This document shows positions 1 through 6,829 of a stretch of 42,106 bases of DNA, piece by piece. The position numbers and the translations under genes were made by a program. Within the stretch, counting starts at the first letter, position 1. Every line of letters begins with the position of its first letter. This DNA is from a virus. The notes beneath the pieces were generated by a model. It had not been told where the DNA came from, did no database searches, and saw nothing but the letters and a program-made list of their open reading frames with translations. The DNA lies in IMG/VR virus record IMGVR_UViG_3300031576_000131, positions 1 to 42,106 of that record. The stretch is one strand, 5' to 3'.

Positions 1-178
1 CGGCACCGGCACCGGAACCGCAACCGTCACCGCAACCGTCACCGAAACCGAAGCCGTAACCGTAACCGTCACCGGAACCGAAACCGTCACCGTAACCTTC
101 ACCGGAACCTTCACCGGAACCGCAACCGTAACCGAAACCGTAGCCGTAACCGTCACCGTCACCGAAACCGGAACCGGC
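1..178. repeat. Hexanucleotide coding repeat array, left end
   Basis: An almost uninterrupted array of 6-base units of the form ACCGNN on the plus strand (GGTNNC on minus). Bases 1-26 equal 41971-41996 and bases 27-124 equal 42009-42106 exactly. The right copy carries 12 extra bases (two units, 41997-42008). Bases 125-178 continue the array with units not present at the right edge. The array encodes the Gly-X part of the minus-strand gene at the genome junction. Because both window edges fall inside it, its true length is unknown. Confidence 0.95.
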
Positions 179-268
179 AAGCGCCCACAGGCCAGGCACT
201 CCGTACAACCCGCAACGATCAGCGCCAGCAATCGCCGCACCAGTCACCATGTCCCGCGTCAACTCCAT
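1..268 (-). CDS. Gly-X repeat protein, N-terminal part (runs off left edge)
   Basis: The ATG at 268 overlaps the stop of the upstream gene (stop 261-259), a coupling seen throughout this genome. The product begins MELTRDMVTGAAIAGADRCG, has a short hydrophobic stretch (LYGVPGLWALAG), then becomes a strict Gly-X dipeptide repeat with X = S, E, Y, D, F, C or A. The X codons are nearly all NNC. The frame is open to base 1 and, if the window is closed into a circle, continues in phase into 42106-41921, giving about 109 residues. A second minus frame (Val-X) is also open, but it lacks the coupled start and does not fit the unique sequence at both ends. Function unknown; such Gly-rich repeats are flexible or adhesive in other proteins, but nothing here proves that. 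Confidence 0.6.
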   Translation of the reverse strand, partial: MELTRDMVTGAAIAGADRCGLYGVPGLWALAGSGFGDGDGYGYGFGYGCGSGEGSGEGYGDGFGSGDGYGYGFGFGDGCGDGCGSGAGA

Positions 269-531
269 GGCCCGGCCTCAATCGCCGCCGCCGCTTCTTC
301 GCTGCACTCGGCCACGCTCGTTACGCCAACGATTGTAAGAGTTGGGACCGCCGCACTCACGCGGCTGCCAGGGGCCGGCCCGGTCGCCGCTAGCCCCAGG
401 AATCCGCGGGTCGCCTGCGACCAGTACAGAATGAGCCGCGCGCTCTTGAGCGTCATGGTCTCGCCGATCTCACCATCGGACTCGCCAAAGAACACACCGC
501 GATGCTTCGTCGTAACGAGTACCTTCTTCAT
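259..531 (-). CDS. Small conserved phage protein (DUF6948-like)
   Basis: 90 residues starting MKKVLVTTKHRGVFFGE, with an AAAGGTGA Shine-Dalgarno about 8 bases upstream of the ATG. The body (TLKSARLILYW, then TRGFLGLAATGP and GSRVSAAVP, ending in a V-T-S-V-x-E-C motif) resembles a small family of unknown function that I recall from many tailed phages as DUF6948. It is predicted to be a compact beta-rich protein with no membrane segment. It lies at the downstream end of the early operon and its stop overlaps the start of the Gly-X gene. Role unknown; the family name is from memory and should be confirmed by a profile search. Confidence 0.8.
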   Translation of the reverse strand: MKKVLVTTKHRGVFFGESDGEIGETMTLKSARLILYWSQATRGFLGLAATGPAPGSRVSAAVPTLTIVGVTSVAECSEEAAAAIEAGPWS

Positions 532-576
532 GGGTTTTCACCTTTCAGGCTTGTTCGACTCTCTCCAAATTGAAGT

Positions 577-645
577 GCCCGCGTGCGACGTTCCGGTATC
601 GGCAGCACCCGTTTTCCGTACCGTCTTGTGCCGGCGCACGCGGGC
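577..645 (-). other. Long-spaced 11-bp inverted repeat in intergenic gap
   Basis: GCCCGCGTGCG at 577-587 and its exact reverse complement at 635-645 flank 47 bases that contain a second small stem (cggta 594-598 with taccg 619-623). It lies in the 121-base gap between the 184-aa gene and the DUF6948-like gene. There is no T-tract on the minus strand, so it is not a canonical intrinsic terminator. It may be an mRNA stability or processing hairpin. Confidence 0.5.
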
Positions 646-652
646 TTCGGTG

Positions 653-1207
653 TTACTTGCCGAGCAAAGACCCCTTGGCTCTCGTTCCGCCGCCAAGCTT
701 CTGTGGCGTCGCTTCCGGAGCCGCAGTCTCCGGGAAGTCCACATCGCTCGACAACGCAATCGCGTTCAGCAGTTGCTCGACGGCCGCCAGGTTGTTCGTG
801 GTGCGCTTGAGATCGAACGACAGCATGCCGCCCGCGATGCCGGCACTATTCGATCCGCAGGCTTCCGCGAAACAAGCCGCCCAGGAAGTTGCGATTGCAA
901 CGCAATCCGACGACACTGCGCGCCCAGCTTCGTCCGTCAATACATCGGGAACGACCGAGAAGTCGCACACCGTCGGTTCCGGATGCGTCACCGGAAGATC
1001 CGGAATCGGATGGTCGAGAGCCGACAAGCGTGCACGCGCCGCAATCAGCCACTGCGCCTGTCGAGCGAACGCATGTACGGTCATGCCGGTAGACAGCCCA
1101 GAGGATTGCTCCTTCAGGGTATTCACCATGCATCTGTAGAAAAACTCTGCCACCCACGCGATTTCAGCGTTCTTGACTTGATAGACCTTTGAGAGTGCAG
1201 TCAGCAC
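653..1207 (-). CDS. Hypothetical early-region protein, 184 aa
   Basis: I chose the GTG at 1207 because an AAGGAAAGAAGGAA purine tract lies just upstream; an in-frame start at 1249 has no good ribosome site. The product has a predicted helical N-terminal half (about 1-60), a middle part with four scattered cysteines, and a disordered Pro/Ala/Gly/Lys-rich tail that ends RAKGSLLGK. I recognise no family. It follows the DnaB-N/RepA-like ATPase gene by about 85 bases, so it probably belongs to the replication operon, but no replication function can be read from the sequence. Confidence 0.7.
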   Translation of the reverse strand: MLTALSKVYQVKNAEIAWVAEFFYRCMVNTLKEQSSGLSTGMTVHAFARQAQWLIAARARLSALDHPIPDLPVTHPEPTVCDFSVVPDVLTDEAGRAVSSDCVAIATSWAACFAEACGSNSAGIAGGMLSFDLKRTTNNLAAVEQLLNAIALSSDVDFPETAAPEATPQKLGGGTRAKGSLLGK

Positions 1208-1290
1208 TGGGATTCCTTCTTTCCTTGTGGGCGACGAGAGCTTGCGCATTCAAAGGCACGCCGTCACCCAAGCGCGCGCCTCTGTAATTC

Positions 1291-2820
1291 CTATTCTCCG
1301 TTGTTCGATCCGTTCGGCAACGACCGAACCGGCAGCGACCATATCCAACCCTGCGCCCCGCGAACTCCAGGAATGCGCGGCAATGGTACGCTGGCAATGC
1401 CAATGCGATCTTTCGCGCGCATCACGGTCGGCCACGTGAACCCCGCTGCCTCTGCCGACTCGCGCACGTCCTTCTGCGGCATAGACCCGCCGCGTAATGA
1501 GTTCAGCAGGAACTCGGCAGCCCGGTCCGTCAACGTTTCCTTGTGAGGAACGCGCGGCGGGGCGAAGTCGAACGTCACGCCAGAATCATCGTGTCGCATG
1601 CCCAGGTCGGTCGGCGGAGTGCTCAAGGTGCTTTTCAGCGAACGAATGCGCACGCGGCTGTCGTCTGGATCAGGAGTGTCCATTGCAATGATCGACCGCG
1701 CCCACTGCCGGATCGCACCGGCGCCGCGAATGTCGTCCTTCTCTAGGACTCCCTTGAGTGCGTCGGCCTGTCGCTTGCGCGGATGATGCGATATGAGCAT
1801 GGAAGTCTTTGTGTCTCTACCAAGCGAGGCAATGCGCTCAAGAAAAATTACATCCTGACTGCTGTTCTCGTTCCCGCTAAACAGACCCCGCAGAGCATCG
1901 AACATCACGATGGCCGGCCGGCGCAGGACAACCGTCCGTTCGAACGTCTCCCAGGTTGTCTTGTTGTCGAGCTTCACGTCCATCATCTTGTCGTCGCTTC
2001 TCGGATCTTTGAACCAGTACACTCGATCGAGCGGCACTCGGGTCGTTTTGAGTCGGTTCAGATTGACCGCGTGTGAACCTTCCGTATCGATGAACATGAC
2101 CTCGGGAGCAAGATTGTTCGGAATCGCAAACGGCTGCCCATCGGGCCACGGATACCCTTGCACTATCGTTTGAGCAAGTCGAATCAGGAACCGCGACTTG
2201 CCGATTCCGTCATCGCCGGCAAGCAGCGTGATCAGCCCGGCCGGGATCCATTTGTGCCAAAGCCACGTGACGTTTCCCAATTCTTCTTCGACATCTTGAA
2301 AAGTCACGATAGCACAGTCCTTTCCGGAACTGACTACGGCCATTTTTGCTTCAACGTCGCGCATCAATCTCCCGGCCTCGCGCATGAGCATTGCCGGATC
2401 GACATTGCCGGCGAGCGCATGAATAGACGCAGCGACTGTCGAAAGCTCGCGCGCTAGTGCCAGGCTCGCGACGATCCGGCCATGATGCTCTGCCAGCGAC
2501 GGCGATATGCACTTCTGTACGAGGTCGGCAAGGTAAGTCGAAGGAATGGACTCGGAGAGTCCTTGCTGGCGCATCCTTTGACTTACTGTGACGAGATCGC
2601 ACGGCTCTCCGTCCTCTAGAACATCGACAATCGCACCGAACACCGCGCGGTTCTGTTCGTTGTCGAAGTCCGTTATCGTCACGATCTTCTGAACGCTGCG
2701 CGCTTCGTGCACGTCCATGAGCATCGCGCCAAGGACCGCCGCTTCGGCTTCCGGTGACACCGGCCGCTGCTGTTTGATTTCATCGCCTAGCTGGACACGA
2801 ATCCGCCTTTTTTGTCTCAC
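1291..2820 (-). CDS. DnaB-N / RepA-like replicative ATPase (helicase)
   Basis: 509 residues from a GTG start. Residues about 20-130 resemble the DnaB helicase N-terminal domain (SPEAEAAVLGAMLMD, with the usual charged helices). From about 185 onward it is a RecA-fold ATPase of the RepA/AAA_25 type: Walker A GDDGIGKS at 202-209, VMFIDTEGS near 241, a Walker-B-like strand PAIVMFDAL at about 302-310 and SMLISHHPRKR near 340. A winged-helix-like tail (about 430-490) follows. It probably unwinds or loads helicase at the phage origin, using host polymerase because no phage polymerase is present. The start has only a weak GGGA upstream. The family is well supported; whether it is a helicase or a loader is inference. 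Confidence 0.88.
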   Translation of the reverse strand: MRQKRRIRVQLGDEIKQQRPVSPEAEAAVLGAMLMDVHEARSVQKIVTITDFDNEQNRAVFGAIVDVLEDGEPCDLVTVSQRMRQQGLSESIPSTYLADLVQKCISPSLAEHHGRIVASLALARELSTVAASIHALAGNVDPAMLMREAGRLMRDVEAKMAVVSSGKDCAIVTFQDVEEELGNVTWLWHKWIPAGLITLLAGDDGIGKSRFLIRLAQTIVQGYPWPDGQPFAIPNNLAPEVMFIDTEGSHAVNLNRLKTTRVPLDRVYWFKDPRSDDKMMDVKLDNKTTWETFERTVVLRRPAIVMFDALRGLFSGNENSSQDVIFLERIASLGRDTKTSMLISHHPRKRQADALKGVLEKDDIRGAGAIRQWARSIIAMDTPDPDDSRVRIRSLKSTLSTPPTDLGMRHDDSGVTFDFAPPRVPHKETLTDRAAEFLLNSLRGGSMPQKDVRESAEAAGFTWPTVMRAKDRIGIASVPLPRIPGVRGAQGWIWSLPVRSLPNGSNNGE

Positions 2821-2850
2821 GGCGCCATTCCCGAAACGCCGGACCAGATT

Positions 2851-3183
2851 TTATGTAGCACCCTCCGGACCGCCCTTCTTCTTCCCTGCGGATTTCCTCG
2901 GTCGAATGCCGTTCACGGCAAGTGCCGTGATGAATGCCAGCGCCTCCTGGTGTGTTGTGCCGTCCTCTCTACAAATGCCGTTGTTGAACAAGATCAAAGA
3001 ACGATCTTCGACGACGACCTGATGTAGACCCGTGATCTGCGCCCATTCCTTGTAGACCCTATTCGGATCTAGTTCTATGTCGTGCGCGCACTGCACTTGC
3101 GGCCACGTCGCCGCCATTTTCCGTAACACCGCGTTGTCTTGTAGCAGAATGAGTGCCGCGCTGTTCATGCTGACCCTTGACAT
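2851..3183 (-). CDS. Hypothetical protein, 110 aa
   Basis: The start at ATG 3183 is preceded by GGGGACGAAA, a good ribosome site, although it lies 125 bases inside the upstream nuclease gene. The product (starts MSRVSMNSAALILL) is predicted mixed alpha/beta, carries the stretch ELDPNRVYKEW and ends in a Lys/Gly-rich tail (PRKSAGKKKGG). I do not recognise the family. A shorter start at the internal ATG near 3115 would reduce the overlap. Its position between the nuclease and the helicase genes suggests a DNA-metabolism accessory role (inference only). Confidence 0.65.
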   Translation of the reverse strand: MSRVSMNSAALILLQDNAVLRKMAATWPQVQCAHDIELDPNRVYKEWAQITGLHQVVVEDRSLILFNNGICREDGTTHQEALAFITALAVNGIRPRKSAGKKKGGPEGAT

Positions 3184-3526
3184 TTTCGTCCCCCAACACG
3201 TGCCTGCACACCCACATGACAACATGGCCGCCGGCAAGCTGGCTTGGAGTAATGCGATAGACAGCCCAGCCGCGCACGCGCGCTTCGTTGTACTTCTCCA
3301 TATCCGCAACGTATCCGGCGCCGCGCGTGTGCCTTCCTCTGACGAATACGCCGCCCTCGACTTCGATTGCGATCCGTTCATCCGGCCATGCCCAGTCGAA
3401 CCGCCATCGGCGTGGTCGCGCGAACAGGTATTCAGCCTCGCCCAGTGCGATAGGACACCCGCGTGCATTGAGCACACGCTGAGCGAACAAGGCCTGCAAC
3501 GCAATTCGCGTTTTTACGCTGTCCAC
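3059..3526 (-). CDS. PD-(D/E)XK endonuclease (VRR-NUC / resolvase-like)
   Basis: 155 residues from GTG 3526, 18 bases after the upstream stop. The catalytic core is visible: FDWAWPDERIAIEVEGG at about 43-59 gives the Asp and Glu-x-Glu of a PD-(D/E)XK nuclease. H..RGAGYVADMEKYNEA then supplies His, Tyr, Asp and Lys, and GWAVYRITPSQL is the usual closing strand. Such small phage nucleases cut DNA junctions or ends next to RecT and exonuclease genes, which fits the neighbours here. The family core usually ends near residue 115, so the last 40 residues, which overlap the next gene by 125 bases, look like an unconserved extension. Confidence 0.85.
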   Translation of the reverse strand: MDSVKTRIALQALFAQRVLNARGCPIALGEAEYLFARPRRWRFDWAWPDERIAIEVEGGVFVRGRHTRGAGYVADMEKYNEARVRGWAVYRITPSQLAGGHVVMWVCRHVLGDENVKGQHEQRGTHSATRQRGVTENGGDVAASAVRARHRTRSE

Positions 3527-3544
3527 GCGACCACTGCCTTCGTG

Positions 3545-3979
3545 CTAGGGAACCATCACGGCCAGGTATGCGAACACCGCACACAACACAGCAAACACTA
3601 GTGCAACGTGTTTGTGAACGCGCGCTACTCGTATTCGGTCTGCCAGCGCCACAATGGTTCCGTCTGTTTCCAGCCAGTACGCCAAATGCAGAATACACAT
3701 GGCGCGATTCGTGTTGTGCGTCTCGCCACGATCGCTGTCAGGCCAAGGCGGCTTCTCTGCCATCGCATTGCATCCCGGCACGTTGCACCAGAGCGACCGG
3801 AGATCACCCGGACTGACTGTCGGCGGCGGCGAAGTTCCTTCTTTTGCCCACTTGCGTTCCAGAGTGTGCATGGAACACAGATCACTGCCAGGCGCAAGAT
3901 CGCAGCCGCAAATGGAGACACGCGGACACCCCTTCGTTTCAGATGTTACGCGTGCGCCCGGATCGACTCGACTACTCAC
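3545..3979 (-). CDS. Small Cys-rich protein with C-terminal membrane anchor
   Basis: 144 residues from GTG 3979, which overlaps the RecT stop by 8 bases and has a GGGGTGA ribosome site. The N-terminal half has clustered cysteines and histidines (CPRVSICGC, then C..H, then WCNVPGCNA) that could bind zinc. The C-terminus is a single hydrophobic segment (HVALVFAVLCAVFAYLAVMV), so the protein is probably a tail-anchored inner-membrane protein with a cytoplasmic zinc domain. I do not recognise a family. The RecT-nuclease context does not explain why it would be in a membrane. Confidence 0.7.
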   Translation of the reverse strand: MSSRVDPGARVTSETKGCPRVSICGCDLAPGSDLCSMHTLERKWAKEGTSPPPTVSPGDLRSLWCNVPGCNAMAEKPPWPDSDRGETHNTNRAMCILHLAYWLETDGTIVALADRIRVARVHKHVALVFAVLCAVFAYLAVMVP

Positions 3980-4829
3980 CCTGAATCACCCCGTCAGAAT
4001 CGACCACGAGGCCGCGATCCTGAAGGAGAATCAGCGTTTCCGGATCGAGGTTTTCAACGGCAGTCGGCGTCTGTCGTTCCGCCGCTTCGTCGATTGCGAC
4101 CAGCCGCGCGATCTCCGGTGACTTCGGCATGTACTTCCACATCGCACGAATGGCCGTCTTGCAGCACATTGCCGCGTAGTCGGTTTTCCACGGGCCGGAG
4201 TCTTTCGCGCGACTGCGCGAACGATGCGCCTCTAGCTGTGCGCGGCTGAGGACCTTGAACGTCGCCGCGCCATCCTTGTATCGAGCGATTGCGTACGCAT
4301 GCGTGAGCGGCCGCTGTTCGCGCTTGTCGTCCTCTGCCGGCCGGTGAACCAGCTTTGGCTTCAGGCCCGATTCGTATTCGAACACGTCGCCATCGCGCAC
4401 CACGTCGGCGTCGATGCTCGACAGTCTGCCCGAACGCATGGACAGTTCGATCATGCCTTGATAGCCGACGATCAGTTGACACTCGAATATGTCTTGCTTG
4501 GCCGCCTCGCTCAATCTCATGTTCTTGAACGGGATCAGGTACGCCTGCCCAAGCGGCGTATTGACTTCGAGGCCAAGCTGCGATGCCTGGATCACACTGC
4601 CGAGGAACGACATCGGCGTACAGTTCGCCAGCTTGTTCGTGGTTCGCAGAGCAGTCGCGAAAATGCGCGCCATGCGGTCGGCGTCGATGTGCTTCGGCAA
4701 CGCGCGCGCGATCTCGGGCCGAATGTCGAGCAGAAGATGTGACAGCGTGCGCGTCACCTCGCTCTTCAAGGCACCTTCCGCCGCTGTGCGCGGCACAATC
4801 TCGCCTTGTTTCGTGACGTTCGTACTCAT
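3972..4829 (-). CDS. recT: RecT-family ssDNA annealing protein
   Basis: 285 residues, close to the usual RecT length. The diagnostic core is present: ALRTTNKLANCTPMSFLGSV, then ASQLGLEVNTPLGQAYLIPF near 80-105, CQLIVGYQGMIELSMRSG near 117-134 and a conserved W-T-x-Y-x-M region (GPWKTDYAAMCCKTAIR). RecT proteins bind the 3' single strands made by a partner exonuclease and anneal them to a complementary strand. The partner gene lies immediately upstream with a 4-base overlap (4826-4829), the standard exonuclease-annealase pair of phage recombination. The ATG at 4829 is chosen on family length. Confidence 0.95.
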   Translation of the reverse strand: MSTNVTKQGEIVPRTAAEGALKSEVTRTLSHLLLDIRPEIARALPKHIDADRMARIFATALRTTNKLANCTPMSFLGSVIQASQLGLEVNTPLGQAYLIPFKNMRLSEAAKQDIFECQLIVGYQGMIELSMRSGRLSSIDADVVRDGDVFEYESGLKPKLVHRPAEDDKREQRPLTHAYAIARYKDGAATFKVLSRAQLEAHRSRSRAKDSGPWKTDYAAMCCKTAIRAMWKYMPKSPEIARLVAIDEAAERQTPTAVENLDPETLILLQDRGLVVDSDGVIQGE

Positions 4830-5737
4830 TTCGCCCTCCGGTCTTTCGGTTCATAGTAGCGCAACGGCCGTTCCGTGTGCGCACGGACAACGTACTCGGG
4901 CTTCACAAACGACTTGGCGGTGATGTACGCACCGCTCGGCAGCAGCACGCGTTCGTGCGGGCCGACGATTGCCAACACCTGATCGTAAAGCGTTTCCCTT
5001 GATTCGTGCGCCTCCTTTTCGACCCTAGCCCACCTGCGCCAGTTCGCAATGATGTCGATATGCGCAGCGTCTTTGATCATGGCGACGCTGCCGTCTGATT
5101 CCGGCCAGAGAAGTTTCGATACACGGCGAGACAGATCAGTCACGTCGAACTGTGGCGGCTCGCGGTCCTGCACATGCTGCCAAAACCTCGAACCGGCAGA
5201 CGCGATTTCGGTGCACAGGTTTTCGTTGCGCTCGATGCGCTGCCACACCATCTTCTGTCCGCCGATCAGACACACGGCATATCCATAGTTGCTGCCAAGA
5301 CACATCATTTCCTGATGTACCTGTGCAACTACCCGCATCGGCGCGCCGTCCTGCCACTCCCCGTCGTTGAACACGCCGGTAGTTTTTACCTGAATCGGCA
5401 CCTTCATTGCTCCGTCATGTGCAACGTGATCCGGCGTTGCAAACAAGAACCGGAACTCGGCATGCCGAACGATGTAGCCGAACTTCTCTGTTCTGAGTTC
5501 CAGCCGCCGACCGAACTCTTCGGCGATTGCATCTTCTAGCAGCAGGCCCCACGATGCAGCCTCGGACATTTCTTCGGCGGCGTTTTCGTACACCTTCGAC
5601 AGATACAACTCGATAGGCGAACTGTAACCAGAGAGTCCGAGTAGTATCGGAATCTCGCTGGCACCGATTCCCTTTCGGCGCTCTGCCAGCCAGACGTTTC
5701 GATCGCTGGCGAAGATTTTAGGCTCAGTCGTTCTCAA
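4826..5737 (-). CDS. YqaJ / lambda-exonuclease-like 5'-3' exonuclease
   Basis: 303 residues from TTG 5737, preceded by GGAGG and overlapping the upstream stop as TTGA. Landmarks in order: RKGIGASEIPILLG at about 21-34 (substrate loop), LLLEDA with Glu near 69, TPDHV with Asp at 103, PIQVKTT with Lys at 118, and QVHQEMMCLG near 139. The family degrades one strand of dsDNA to feed the RecT partner encoded directly downstream. One oddity is that the E-x-K motif reads Q-V-K here, so the usual acidic residue at 116 is Gln. Whether that affects metal binding is open. The C-terminal 80 residues are predicted helical. Confidence 0.9.
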   Translation of the reverse strand: MRTTEPKIFASDRNVWLAERRKGIGASEIPILLGLSGYSSPIELYLSKVYENAAEEMSEAASWGLLLEDAIAEEFGRRLELRTEKFGYIVRHAEFRFLFATPDHVAHDGAMKVPIQVKTTGVFNDGEWQDGAPMRVVAQVHQEMMCLGSNYGYAVCLIGGQKMVWQRIERNENLCTEIASAGSRFWQHVQDREPPQFDVTDLSRRVSKLLWPESDGSVAMIKDAAHIDIIANWRRWARVEKEAHESRETLYDQVLAIVGPHERVLLPSGAYITAKSFVKPEYVVRAHTERPLRYYEPKDRRAK

Positions 5738-5979
5738 TCTTCGTCCTCCATGTTTTCGACCTTGCTCGGCATTCGCCGAAGGTTGTGCAAGCTGACTTTC
5801 AGTGCACGAGCGATCTTTGAAACCGTTTTCGGATGCTGCACGAACTCGCCGCGCTCGATGTTCGAGATCGTGTTACGATGAACTCCAGCACGGAACGCCA
5901 GCAAGTCCTGATTCATCGCGCGCCACAGACGCCATTCACGAACCTTGTACGTTACCGCCACGATCAGACCAACCCTCAT
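5734..5979 (-). CDS. Xre-family helix-turn-helix regulator
   Basis: 81 residues from ATG 5979. A GTG at 5961 has a better GAGGG ribosome site and would give 75 residues, so the start is unsettled. The HTH is clear: WRLWRAMNQDLLAFRAGVHR, then NTISNIERGE and the closing helix TVSKIARALKV. Single-domain Xre proteins of this size bind short palindromes as dimers. A 12-bp perfect palindrome overlaps the -10 of the promoter just upstream (6000-6011), which makes it a candidate autoregulator of the exonuclease/RecT operon. The gene ends with TTGA, overlapping the exonuclease start. No integrase is present, so this is more likely an early-operon control protein than a lysogeny repressor (inference). 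Confidence 0.88.
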   Translation of the reverse strand: MRVGLIVAVTYKVREWRLWRAMNQDLLAFRAGVHRNTISNIERGEFVQHPKTVSKIARALKVSLHNLRRMPSKVENMEDED

Positions 5980-5999
5980 TAGACGGGTGCAACTCGTGG

Positions 6000-6011
6000 C
6001 ATTGTACAATG
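6000..6011. promoter_or_regulatory. 12-bp perfect palindrome, candidate operator
   Basis: CATTGTACAATG is its own reverse complement and covers the -10 hexamer of the promoter that reads into the Xre-type gene. Flanking gtgcaa (5987-5992) and ttgcac (6013-6018) add a looser outer symmetry. A dimeric repressor bound here would block RNA polymerase. The adjacent HTH protein is the obvious candidate, but that is inference from position. Confidence 0.55.
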
Positions 6012-6029
6012 TTTGCACAAGACATTCAA
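6001..6029 (-). promoter_or_regulatory. Sigma70-like promoter for HTH-exonuclease-recT operon
   Basis: On the minus strand: TTGAAT (6029-6024), a 17-base spacer, then TACAAT (6006-6001), matching consensus at 4 of 6 and 5 of 6 positions. Transcription would start near 5994, just upstream of the Xre-type gene start. The -35 overlaps the last codons of the upstream 76-aa gene. Confidence 0.55.
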
Positions 6030-6256
6030 GTGTTTTTTTCTGCGCACCTCTTTCCAGTATCGCACTCAATGCATGAACACAGAATGCGTTCGCGTTTCTC
6101 TGCTCGGCCGATCTTCCACGCGACGGTCGCATGAATGATCGAAATGCCAGACCCTGCGACAAGCGCGCGAAACTCCTTGCGCCGATTGTGGTATCCGGCA
6201 ATGCGCATCGCACTAAGCGCCAGCTTTCGTCTGCCCACTGATTTCTGCCTTGGCAT
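6026..6256 (-). CDS. Small phage protein with C-terminal CxC..C motif
   Basis: 76 residues from ATG 6256, or about 60 from the internal ATG at 6208 (MRIAGYHNRRKEF). The body RIAGYHNRRKEFRALVAGSG, followed by a helix and then CSCIECDTGKRC, resembles small phage proteins of unknown function that pair an AGYH start with a terminal Cys cluster, probably a zinc site. It overlaps the end of the 97-aa gene upstream by 44 bases, which favours the later start. No function can be assigned. Confidence 0.65.
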   Translation of the reverse strand: MPRQKSVGRRKLALSAMRIAGYHNRRKEFRALVAGSGISIIHATVAWKIGRAEKRERILCSCIECDTGKRCAEKNT

Positions 6257-6506
6257 TCTTCTTCACCGCCTTGACCTTGCGGCCGCTGCCGGTGGCCGTC
6301 GCGAGTTCCAGCAGTTCGACTATTCCGGCAAGCATGCACAACATTTCCGGCTCGCGCAATCGCGGGCCGACGCCGCGCCAAGAAAGCTCGCCGGGCGATG
6401 ACAGCTTGTCGTCATGCGCAAGCAAGCGATACCCGCGTCCGTCAAAGTCAACCGTCAGACCAAGGCCGGTGCACTTCGTGATCTTTTCAACATCGACTGC
6501 AATCAT
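6213..6506 (-). CDS. Hypothetical protein, 97 aa
   Basis: ATG 6506 has a strong CGGAGG ribosome site about 10 bases upstream. The product starts MIAVDVEKITKCTGLGL, is predicted beta-rich for the first 50 residues and helical afterwards, and ends in a Lys/Ala-rich tail (GRKVKAVKKNAKAE) that could contact nucleic acid. No family recognised. It lies in the run of very small early genes between the SNF2 helicase and the HTH regulator. Confidence 0.7.
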   Translation of the reverse strand: MIAVDVEKITKCTGLGLTVDFDGRGYRLLAHDDKLSSPGELSWRGVGPRLREPEMLCMLAGIVELLELATATGSGRKVKAVKKNAKAEISGQTKAGA

Positions 6507-6532
6507 GACAGACTACCTCCGGGTTTCCTGAC

Positions 6533-6829
6533 CTACACACGGACACCACCGTTTTGCCAGCGCGCCCGCTCTTCGTTCGTTCCCAGATCCCGACCGTACT
6601 CGAGGCCCTCTGCGAACGCATCGAGCCACTGCACTTGCAAACCATGCACGAGTCGCGGCGATACGGGCCGGCCATTCAGGAAAATGCGCCCCCGGCCGCC
6701 ACGCCAACGCACGGTGAATGCAAGGCCCGATGCCTTGCGCAACCGCAGCAACGCCATCTCGACATCAACGCGGCGCAGGCGCGCCATGAAAATCGAATTG
6801 CTGCGCCGGCTGTTTCTAGAGAATACCAT
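6533..6829 (-). CDS. Hypothetical basic protein, about 98 aa
   Basis: The ATG at 6829 overlaps the end of the upstream 61-aa gene and is probably translated by coupling. An alternative ATG at 6787 gives an 84-residue protein starting MARLRRVDVEMALLRLRKAS. The sequence is rich in Arg, with a beta segment (FTVRWRGGRGRIFLNGRPV) and a helix near the C-terminus (LQVQWLDAFAEGLEYGRDLG). It is predicted small, globular and soluble. No family recognised. Confidence 0.65.
   Translation of the reverse strand: MVFSRNSRRSNSIFMARLRRVDVEMALLRLRKASGLAFTVRWRGGRGRIFLNGRPVSPRLVHGLQVQWLDAFAEGLEYGRDLGTNEERARWQNGGVRV

Noticed and set aside
1-178. CRISPR array
   Set aside because: The units are 6 bases without spacers; it is a coding tandem repeat.
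538-759. Minus-strand 73-codon frame
   Set aside because: Arg-rich shadow overlapping the 184-aa gene in another frame, with no good start.
431-1192. Long plus-strand open frame, 253 codons
   Set aside because: Overlaps two well-supported minus genes, has Arg/Ser-rich shadow composition and no ribosome site.
4054-4890. 278-codon minus frame overlapping recT
   Set aside because: Shadow of the RecT gene; His/Arg-rich and without any recognisable motif.
5734-5979. CI-type lysogeny repressor
   Set aside because: The protein is a single short HTH domain, and no integrase, excisionase, attachment site or divergent promoter pair is visible.
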